This document shows, one piece after another, positions 1 to 5,168 of a stretch of 17,076 bases of DNA. The notes below the pieces were generated by a model. The model was not told where the DNA came from and made no database searches. It saw nothing but the letters and a program-made list of their open reading frames with translations. The stretch lies in assembly GCA_016285335.1 (NCBI GenBank), contig JAEEQO010000044.1, forward strand, positions 1 to 17,076. Direction: 5' to 3'. Position numbers and translations under genes: made by a program. The stretch comes from Victivallales bacterium (GTDB lineage Bacteria > Verrucomicrobiota > Lentisphaeria > Victivallales > UBA1829). Within the stretch, counting starts at the first letter, position 1; each line of letters starts with the position of its first letter.

Positions 1-1
1 C

Positions 2-478
2 CAGGGCGGCCCGCTGATGCATGTGATCGCCGCGAAGGCCATCTGCTTCAAGGAAGCGATGTCGCCCGAGTTCAAGGCGTACCAGCAGCAGATCGTGAAG
101 AATGCCGCCACGCTCGCCGCCGCGCTCGCCGACAAGGGATTCCGTATCGTGTCCGGCGGCACCGACAACCACCTGATGCTCGTCGACCTGCGTCCGCGCC
201 ACGCCACCGGCAAGGAGATCGCCACCGCGTTGGACAAGGCCGCGATCACGGTCAACAAGAACATGATCCCGTTCGACCCCGAAAAGCCGTTCGTCACCAG
301 CGGCATCCGCATCGGCACGCCCGCCGTCACCACGCGCGGTATGAAGGAGCCGGAAATGCTCCGCATCGCCGACTTCATCGACCGCGCGGCCGCCGCGAAG
401 GACGATGACGCCGCGCTCGCCGCAATCCGCGCCGAGGTGATCGACTTCTGCGCCGACTTCCCGATGCCGGAATTCTGA
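2..478 (+). CDS. glyA: Serine hydroxymethyltransferase, C-terminal part (5' end outside window)
   Basis: GlyA is a PLP enzyme that converts serine and tetrahydrofolate to glycine and 5,10-methylene-THF in the cytoplasm, the main source of one-carbon units. The 158 residues seen are roughly the last third of a usual 415-430 residue protein. The reading frame is open from base 2 and begins with QGGPLMH, which in the family lies shortly after the PLP-binding lysine, so that lysine is outside the window. Family-typical blocks follow: YQQQIVKNA (about 27-35), [13 protein letters not shown] (51-63), TGKE, ITVNKN (82-87) and [16 protein letters not shown] (98-113), which contains the arginine that binds the substrate carboxylate. 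The tail ends in FPMPEF before TGA. serS starts 22 bp downstream on the same strand, so the two are probably co-transcribed. Identification is secure. Only the 5' part is unseen. Confidence 0.96.
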   Translation, partial: QGGPLMHVIAAKAICFKEAMSPEFKAYQQQIVKNAATLAAALADKGFRIVSGGTDNHLMLVDLRPRHATGKEIATALDKAAITVNKNMIPFDPEKPFVTSGIRIGTPAVTTRGMKEPEMLRIADFIDRAAAAKDDDAALAAIRAEVIDFCADFPMPEF

Positions 479-500
479 GCTGAAACTGGAGAATCCGAAC

Positions 501-1790
501 ATGCTTGACATCAAATTCGTACGCGAGAACCCGGACGCCGTCCGCGAGAACATCCGCAAGAAATTCCAGGACGGCAAGCTCCCGCTCGTCGACAAGGTCC
601 TGGAGCTCGACAAGCGCAACCGCGAGATCAAGACCGAGGTCGAAACCCTCCGCGCCAAACGCAAGACCGTCTCCAAGGAGATCGGCAAGCTCATGGGCCA
701 GGGCAAGAAGGACGAGGCGGAGCAGATCAAGGCCGAAATGGCGGGCGACGCCGCCCGCATCGACGAGCTTTCCGCCGAGGAAGTCCGCGTCGAGGAAGAA
801 CTCCTGAAGACCATGATGGTCATTCCGAACATCATCGACGCCTCCGTGCCCATCGGAAAGAACGACACGGAAAACGTCGAGCTCGAACGCTTCGGCGAGC
901 CCGTCGTGCCCGATTTCGAGATCCCGTACCACACGGACATCATGGAAAGCTTCTGCGGCATCGACCTCGACAGCGCCCGCCGCGTGGCCGGAAACGGCTT
1001 CTACTACCTCGTCGGCGACGTCGCGCGCCTCCATTCCGGCATCCTCTCCTACGCCCGCGACTTCATGGTCGGGCGCGGATTCACCTACTGCATCCCGCCC
1101 TTCATGATCCGCAGCAACGTGGTCTCCGGCGTGATGAGCTTCGCCGAAATGGATTCCATGATGTACAAGATCGAGGGAGAGGACCTGTACCTGATCGGCA
1201 CCAGCGAACACTCCATGATCGGCCGTTTCATCGACCAGATCCTTCCCGAGGAATCGCTCCCGCTCGCGCTCACCAGCTATTCGCCCTGCTTCCGCAAGGA
1301 AAAAGGCGCGCACGGCATCGAGGAACGCGGTGTGTACCGCATCCACCAGTTCGAGAAGCAGGAAATGATCGTGATCTGCAAGCCGGAGGACAGCATGATG
1401 TGGTTCGACCGCCTGTGGCACAACACGGTCGATTTCTTCCGCTCCATGGATATCCCGGTCCGCACACTCGAATGCTGCTCCGGCGACCTCGCCGACCTGA
1501 AGGTGAAGTCGCTCGACGTCGAGGCGTGGTCCCCGCGCCAGAAGAAGTATTTCGAGGTCGGCTCCTGCTCCACGCTCGGCGACGCCCAGGCGCGCCGCCT
1601 GCGCATCCGCGTGAACGGCAAGGACGGCAAGAAGTATTTCGCGCACACGCTGAACAACACCGTGGTCGCGCCCCCGCGCATGCTGATCGCGTTCCTGGAG
1701 AACCGCCTGCAGGCCGACGGCACGGTCACGATCCCCGACGTGCTGAAACCCTACTGCGGCTTCGATAAGCTCGTGCCGAACAAAAAGTAA
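501..1790 (+). CDS. serS: Seryl-tRNA synthetase (class II aaRS)
   Basis: Charges tRNA-Ser (and tRNA-Sec where present) with serine in the cytoplasm. The 429 residues match the usual length. The N-terminus MLDIKFVRENPD is typical. It is followed by the long antiparallel coiled coil that contacts the tRNA variable arm (about 30-105, Lys/Glu rich), then the catalytic domain. Visible catalytic elements are GTSE (233-236, serine site), motif 2 FRKEKGAHG (264-272) with IHQFEKQE (281-288), and motif 3 around R393 in LNNTVVAPPRMLIAFLEN. The motif 3 loop differs from the common bacterial NGSGLAVGR form and looks more like archaeal or eukaryotic LNxTxxATxR forms. The start is supported by TGGAG nine bases upstream. 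The gene follows glyA by 22 bp and is followed by a terminator-like hairpin. A long antisense reading frame across it is a codon-bias shadow. Confidence 0.97.
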   Translation: MLDIKFVRENPDAVRENIRKKFQDGKLPLVDKVLELDKRNREIKTEVETLRAKRKTVSKEIGKLMGQGKKDEAEQIKAEMAGDAARIDELSAEEVRVEEELLKTMMVIPNIIDASVPIGKNDTENVELERFGEPVVPDFEIPYHTDIMESFCGIDLDSARRVAGNGFYYLVGDVARLHSGILSYARDFMVGRGFTYCIPPFMIRSNVVSGVMSFAEMDSMMYKIEGEDLYLIGTSEHSMIGRFIDQILPEESLPLALTSYSPCFRKEKGAHGIEERGVYRIHQFEKQEMIVICKPEDSMMWFDRLWHNTVDFFRSMDIPVRTLECCSGDLADLKVKSLDVEAWSPRQKKYFEVGSCSTLGDAQARRLRIRVNGKDGKKYFAHTLNNTVVAPPRMLIAFLENRLQADGTVTIPDVLKPYCGFDKLVPNKK

Positions 1791-1810
1791 GCGGATTCTT
1801 TCGCATCCGG

Positions 1811-1875
1811 GCCTCCTGGTTCGCGTAGGGCTTTGACTGGCAGGTTAAGCTTGACGTGCCTCAGGAGGCTTTTTT
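1811..1875 (+). terminator. Branched hairpin with U-tract ending the glyA-serS unit
   Basis: A perfect 8-bp stem, GCCTCCTG (1811-1818) with CAGGAGGC (1862-1869), is followed directly by six T (1870-1875), as in a Rho-independent terminator. Unusually, the stem encloses 43 nt rather than a small loop. Within it, 1839-1860 folds into a second hairpin: GGCA/TGCC, a single G-G mismatch, then GTTA/TGAC (one G-U pair) closed by an AGCT tetraloop. About 20 nt (1819-1838) stay unpaired. A competing short stem GCCT/AGGC (1858-1861 with 1866-1869) is possible. It starts about 20 nt after the serS stop. Termination is the simplest role. A small structured RNA is an alternative. Confidence 0.65.
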
Positions 1876-1919
1876 GTGTTTGTTCCTCGGGAAAATGCTG
1901 TGAATCCTGTCTTTTTCGC

Positions 1920-1948
1920 TTGTTATTTGTCCGAACGCGTGGTATAGT
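1920..1948 (+). promoter_or_regulatory. Sigma-70-like promoter for the membrane Sel1 gene pair
   Basis: TTGTTA (1920-1925, 4 of 6 to TTGACA) and TATAGT (1943-1948, 5 of 6 to TATAAT) are separated by exactly 17 bases. The predicted transcription start is near 1955, leaving about 37 nt of leader before the ATG at 1992. The site lies after the serS terminator in a locally AT-richer stretch, where a new transcription unit would be expected. It is seen by eye only. Confidence 0.55.
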
Positions 1949-1991
1949 ACGGAAATGATAATTCATTTGCCGCGAAGTTGAACGCAAAGGA

Positions 1992-2483
1992 ATGAAAGAC
2001 GAAATGAACCGATGGAAAAAGATATATGAGATACTCGAGAACACTCTCGGGTTCGTGTTTCTCGCCTTCTTTTTCTTCGTGTGCGGGGGATTCGCCGGGT
2101 TCATGCTGATCTATTTGGAACCGCGCAGTCTCCTGGACTGCATCGTCGGGACGGCCCTTCTGCTTGACCTGGCGATCATTCTCGGCTGGAGCGCCTGCGG
2201 AATGATAATGGCTTCGAAATCGCCGGAAAATAATGTTCCGCCGGAGCCGTTTTCCTCCGTCGCTGAAACAACGGGCGAAACGGTCGCGCCCGGCCCGGCC
2301 GAACATCATGTTTCCTACCTCGGTTTCTTCATCTGTTTTGCGATCATCCTTATGATAGTTTCTATTCCTCTCGGGGAGAGGAAAATGCGCGCCATCGAAC
2401 AGGGCGACAAAAACGCGCAGGTCTTCCTTGAGGAGCACGACACGGGCAGTTTCCCCGTTCCCCCGGAAAACAAGGAGCCATGA
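1992..2483 (+). CDS. Small three-TM membrane protein, truncated-looking paralogue of the next gene
   Basis: A 163-residue protein of unknown function. Hydrophobic segments at about 19-41, 48-73 and 108-128 suggest three membrane passes, with a polar Pro/Glu-rich linker at 74-107. The segment PRSLLDCIVGTALLLDLAII resembles PAGILGYLIGTALSVVLVSL in the next protein, and the TM-TM-linker-TM order is the same, so the two look like tandem paralogues. After the third TM this protein has only a short tail containing AIEQGDKNAQ, which resembles one piece of a Sel1 repeat (AAEQGDxxAQ). The rest of a repeat domain is absent. AAAGG lies only one base before the 1992 ATG, so the in-frame ATG at 2004 is a possible alternative start. 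The stop overlaps the next start (ATGA), implying translational coupling. It is probably an inner-membrane protein. Confidence 0.75.
   Translation: MKDEMNRWKKIYEILENTLGFVFLAFFFFVCGGFAGFMLIYLEPRSLLDCIVGTALLLDLAIILGWSACGMIMASKSPENNVPPEPFSSVAETTGETVAPGPAEHHVSYLGFFICFAIILMIVSIPLGERKMRAIEQGDKNAQVFLEEHDTGSFPVPPENKEP
2472..2477 (+). promoter_or_regulatory. Ribosome binding site deciding the start of the Sel1 membrane gene
   Basis: AAGGAG lies at the 3' end of the upstream gene. Two consecutive ATG codons follow, at 2480 (2-base spacing) and 2483 (5-base spacing). The second has the more usual spacing, so the true N-terminus may be one residue shorter than annotated. Confidence 0.5.
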
Positions 2484-3943
2484 TGAAGCTTTTGAAAGAA
2501 GTATTCAGGGAGCTGTCGGAAAACTGCATCACAATCCTTTTGGATTGCTTCCTCGCCCTCTTATTTCTCGGAGCCGGCTTTCATGTCTGTTACCGGCTGC
2601 TGTACCGCAATCCGGCGGGGATATTGGGATATCTCATCGGTACGGCGCTTTCGGTCGTGCTGGTGTCTCTGCTCAGTTTCCCTGTCATCGCAGTCTGTTC
2701 CCTGATCATGGACCATCTGAAGGAAAAACGGAACGGAAAGAACGGGGACGGAATCGATTCGGCGCAGGAGGATGCGGAAACATCCGTCATGCCGGACCCG
2801 GACCGTCAGCCGGATACGGATCGTCCGCTGTCGGCGGCCGAGCTTGCTGCGATTTCCGCGTCGGGTGCGGCGGAGGTCTCTTCCGGCGAGGATGTAAAGG
2901 AAGATTCCGCATCGAGCGGGGAAGAATCGAATTCGCACGGCTACAGCTGTTCCCTGTTTTGTATCCTGTTCGTGCTGCTTATTATCCTTGTCATCGCCGG
3001 ATTGTATGTCTCGGCAGATTCCTCCTCGGAAACGAAAAAGACGTTTGACGCCGGTCTGACGGCATATGAACAGGAGGATTATCCTGCCGCGCTGAAGGCA
3101 TTCCTGTCCGCGGCGGAAAAAGGCCATGCCGGGGCGCAGTATCGGTTTGGGGTGTGTTATTACGACGGCAGGGGCGTGGAAAAGGACTGGGACGCGGCGT
3201 TCCGCTGGTTTTACGAGGCGGCGAGACAGGACGATCCGGACGCTCTGTACCGGCTCGGATTGTGCTATGAACAGGCTGTCGGCACGGAACGCGACATGGA
3301 GAAGGCGCTTATCTGCTGGGGAAGAGCCGCGAAATTCGGACATGCGGACGCTCAATGCAAAGTCGGCGAAACTCTGATCACTGTTGCAAAGGAGTATGAC
3401 GAAGCCATCGAACGTCTGCGCAAGCCGGCGGAACAGGGCAGTCCGTATGCGATGCGGCTCCTAGCTTTCGCATATGAATGCAAGGGGCATGCCGATGCGG
3501 CGGACTACTGGTACAGGAAATCTGTCGGAGTGTTTCGCAAGTCGGCGGAACAGGGCGATCCGCGCGCAGAGTTCGAGCTGGCGGGGCTTTACCGCGACGG
3601 ACTCGGCGTGCGGAAAGATTCCGCCGAGGCGGACAAGTGGTTTGAGCTTGCCGCGAAGAACTACCGTGTCGCCGCGGAACAGGGCGATCCCGAGGCGCAA
3701 TGCACACTCGGCGGGCTTTATCAGAAGGGCATCGGCGTGGAAAAGAATGATGCGGAAGCGGTCAAGTGGTTTCGCGCCGCCGCCGAACAGGGCTTCATGA
3801 AGGGAAAAGCCCTGCTCGGAATGGCGCTATTCGAGGGGAAAGGCGTGGAAAAGAACGAGGCGGAGGGCGTCCGTTGGCTCCGCGAAGCCGCCGAACAAGG
3901 AGACCCGGCCGCAGAGGAGTTCCTGAAATCTCACGGGAAATAG
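2480..3943 (+). CDS. Membrane-anchored Sel1-repeat protein
   Basis: A 487-residue protein. Two N-terminal hydrophobic segments (about 15-42 and 46-78) are followed by an acidic, Ser/Glu/Asp-rich linker (about 85-153), a third TM (156-178), and a Sel1-like TPR domain (about 187-487). Repeat signatures are clear: GAQYRFGVCYYDGRGVEKD (218-236), DALYRLGLCYE, GDPRAEFELAGLYRDGLGVRKD and GDPEAQCTLGGLYQKGIGVEKN. Sel1 repeats are alpha-helical solenoids that usually scaffold protein interactions, often in envelope signalling. No enzymatic motif is present. Two units (W344 to G359 and W387 to G402) are seven residues longer than the usual spacing, a peculiarity shared with the lipoprotein gene at 4035-5003. 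The gene is coupled to its upstream paralogue by an ATGA overlap. The partner and function are unknown. Confidence 0.85.
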   Translation: MMKLLKEVFRELSENCITILLDCFLALLFLGAGFHVCYRLLYRNPAGILGYLIGTALSVVLVSLLSFPVIAVCSLIMDHLKEKRNGKNGDGIDSAQEDAETSVMPDPDRQPDTDRPLSAAELAAISASGAAEVSSGEDVKEDSASSGEESNSHGYSCSLFCILFVLLIILVIAGLYVSADSSSETKKTFDAGLTAYEQEDYPAALKAFLSAAEKGHAGAQYRFGVCYYDGRGVEKDWDAAFRWFYEAARQDDPDALYRLGLCYEQAVGTERDMEKALICWGRAAKFGHADAQCKVGETLITVAKEYDEAIERLRKPAEQGSPYAMRLLAFAYECKGHADAADYWYRKSVGVFRKSAEQGDPRAEFELAGLYRDGLGVRKDSAEADKWFELAAKNYRVAAEQGDPEAQCTLGGLYQKGIGVEKNDAEAVKWFRAAAEQGFMKGKALLGMALFEGKGVEKNEAEGVRWLREAAEQGDPAAEEFLKSHGK

Positions 3944-3950
3944 TTTTCCC
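3935..3950 (+). other. Small hairpin covering the stop codon of the Sel1 gene
   Basis: GGGAAA (3935-3940) pairs with TTTCCC (3945-3950) around a TAGT loop that contains the stop codon. No T-run follows on either strand, so it is not a standard intrinsic terminator. It may protect the 3' end or be chance. Confidence 0.3.
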
Positions 3951-3986
3951 ATAGGTCGTGTCGGTCGTATAGGACCTATTTCCCAT
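3951..3986. repeat. 9-bp-periodic repeat forming an inverted repeat between convergent genes
   Basis: Three imperfect 9-mers run head to tail: ATAGGTCGT (3951-3959), GTCGGTCGT (3960-3968) and ATAGGACCT (3969-3977). ATAGGTC (3951-3957) and GACCTAT (3973-3979) are perfect inverse complements around a 15-nt loop, so the same bases can fold as a 7-bp hairpin on both strands. It lies in the 91-bp gap between two convergent genes. It may be a bidirectional termination or stabilising structure, or one copy of a dispersed intergenic repeat. Confidence 0.5.
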
Positions 3987-3995
3987 GACCTTGGC

Positions 3996-4022
3996 GGCGG
4001 GTGGGGCCATTCGTTTCCCGCC
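3996..4022. other. GC-rich hairpin in the convergent intergenic gap
   Basis: GGCGGG (3996-4001) and CCCGCC (4017-4022) form a 6-bp GC stem with a 15-nt loop, just past the stop codon of the minus-strand lipoprotein gene. No T-run follows, so termination here would need Rho or structure alone. The role is uncertain. Confidence 0.25.
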
Positions 4023-4034
4023 CCGTCTTCCTTG

Positions 4035-5003
4035 TTATTCGTCGTCCTCGTCGTCCTCGTCATCCTCGTCTTCGTCCGAGATCTCAACCCACTCGCCGAC
4101 CTCGGACTTGACGTCTTCCAGCGTAACCGGTCCTTTGCCCTGTTTCCGGGCATCCGCCATATTTGCCAGCGCGTTTTTCGCCTCTTCCGCGAAGGGGCCG
4201 TTCAGCGCCGTGCGGAACCACTTCTCCGCCTCGTTCCAGTCCGGCGCAACGGTCGATTCCACGGCGCCGTCGAAAATGTAGGCGTCGCCGCCCCAGTAGA
4301 TGAGCCCGCAGAGCAATACTGCTTCCTGCTCGCCGTTTTCCGCGGCCATGCGGAGCCACTTGACCGCTTCCTTCGCGTTCCGTTCCTGCATCAGATACAA
4401 CAGGCCGACATTCTTCTGGGCTTGTTCAATGCCGTTTTCCGCCGCTTTCCGGTTCCATTCGAGCGCCTTTTTCTTGTCCCTTTCGACGCCTCTTCCCGTT
4501 CCGTAACACGTGGAGAGATACAATTGCGCCTCGCCGTCGCCCTGTTCCGCGAGCTTGAGCACGGCGTCAAACGATTCTTTTATCCATTTCTCCGCCTCGG
4601 CGGCATTTCTCCGAACCCCGATCCCGCCTTCGTAATAAAAGCCGACGCACAACCGCGCCAGGGGATAGCCCTGTTCCGCCGATTTCATATTCCAGTCGAA
4701 CGCCTTTTCATAGTCTCTTTCCACGCCTTTCGCCTTTGCATAGCAGTCGGCGAGCCGGTACTGCGCCTCGGCGTCGCCCTGTTCGGCGGCGTTTTTGAAA
4801 TGTCCGAAGGCGGTCTTGTAGTCCTTCTGCTTGTACGCGGCAAGACCTTTTTCCAGCTCGCCTGCCGATTCCGCGCTGTTCGCATTGCCGGATTTGTCCG
4901 AAGCGGCATTTTCCGTTTTGGAATCGCATCCGGTGAAGATGGCGGCGGCCAGAAGAAACGCGAAGACTGCGGCGAACGTGCTTCGGAAGATAGAGAACGA
5001 CAT
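4035..5003 (-). CDS. Sel1-repeat lipoprotein with poly-acidic C-terminus
   Basis: A 322-residue protein. The N-terminus has a basic/hydrophobic signal (about 6-23) ending in IFTGC with Cys26, a lipobox-like site (Phe at -3 is unusual), so a lipoprotein of the cell envelope is likely. A short Ser/Ala/Asn linker (27-47) leads into Sel1-like repeats (about 48-290), for example GDAEAQYRLADCYAKAKGVERD (76-97), GDGEAQLYLSTCYGTGRGVERD and NAKEAVKWLRMAAENGEQEA. The unit W140 to G155 is seven residues longer than standard, as in two units of the convergent membrane Sel1 protein, and the first repeats of the two proteins align well. The last 13 residues are almost pure Asp/Glu. The start is supported by AAAGGA eight bases upstream and by a candidate promoter. 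It has no enzyme motif and is probably an envelope scaffold or binding protein. Confidence 0.85.
   Translation of the reverse strand: MSFSIFRSTFAAVFAFLLAAAIFTGCDSKTENAASDKSGNANSAESAGELEKGLAAYKQKDYKTAFGHFKNAAEQGDAEAQYRLADCYAKAKGVERDYEKAFDWNMKSAEQGYPLARLCVGFYYEGGIGVRRNAAEAEKWIKESFDAVLKLAEQGDGEAQLYLSTCYGTGRGVERDKKKALEWNRKAAENGIEQAQKNVGLLYLMQERNAKEAVKWLRMAAENGEQEAVLLCGLIYWGGDAYIFDGAVESTVAPDWNEAEKWFRTALNGPFAEEAKNALANMADARKQGKGPVTLEDVKSEVGEWVEISDEDEDDEDDEDDE
4041..4076 (-). repeat. 9-bp tandem repeat encoding the Asp/Glu tail
   Basis: On the plus strand GTCGTCCTC occurs twice in tandem (4041-4049, 4050-4058), followed by the variants GTCATCCTC (4059-4067) and GTCTTCGTC (4068-4076). Read on the minus strand, the units encode runs of Asp and Glu at the extreme C-terminus of the lipoprotein. 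The near-identity of adjacent units suggests growth by slippage, and tail length may vary between strains. Confidence 0.65.
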
Positions 5004-5063
5004 GGTGCAAATCCTTTCAAGGTTGAGTATAGCTTGGAAACCTTTTCTGATGGTTCAGGTCTT

Positions 5064-5092
5064 AATATAACCCCGTAACAGGAAAAATGCAA
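5064..5092 (-). promoter_or_regulatory. Candidate promoter of the Sel1 lipoprotein gene
   Basis: On the minus strand TTGCAT (5092-5087) and TATATT (5069-5064, 5 of 6 to TATAAT) are 17 bases apart; shifting to TTTGCA with 18 bases gives a better -35. The start would be near 5057, about 54 nt before the ATG. A second -10-like TATACT (5031-5026) lies closer but lacks a -35 and would leave almost no leader. The weak -35 keeps confidence modest. Confidence 0.4.
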
Positions 5093-5104
5093 AACTGGGT
5101 TATG

Positions 5105-5125
5105 AAAAAAAACAAGAAACTTGTT
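5105..5125 (-). terminator. AT-rich intrinsic terminator of the ABC/VWA operon
   Basis: Read on the minus strand, AACAAG (5125-5120) and CTTGTT (5116-5111) form a 6-bp stem with a TTT loop, followed at once by a run of T (complement of the A-run at 5105-5112). It begins about 44 nt after the stop codon of the last operon gene and lies before the lipoprotein promoter, so it would separate the two units. The stem is short and AT-rich, so termination may be partial. Confidence 0.5.
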
Positions 5126-5168
5126 GTTTGAGGTAAAAAACGGCGGCGAACGATGGAAAAAACGTTGT

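Noticed and set aside
375..1646. 423-codon open frame antisense to serS
   Set aside because: It opposes a certain housekeeping gene and has Ala/Asp/Glu/Val-rich shadow composition caused by strong G/C third-position bias.
3935..4022. Classical Rho-independent terminators for the two convergent Sel1 genes
   Set aside because: Three hairpins are present, but none is followed by a T-run on either strand, so they are listed only as structures.
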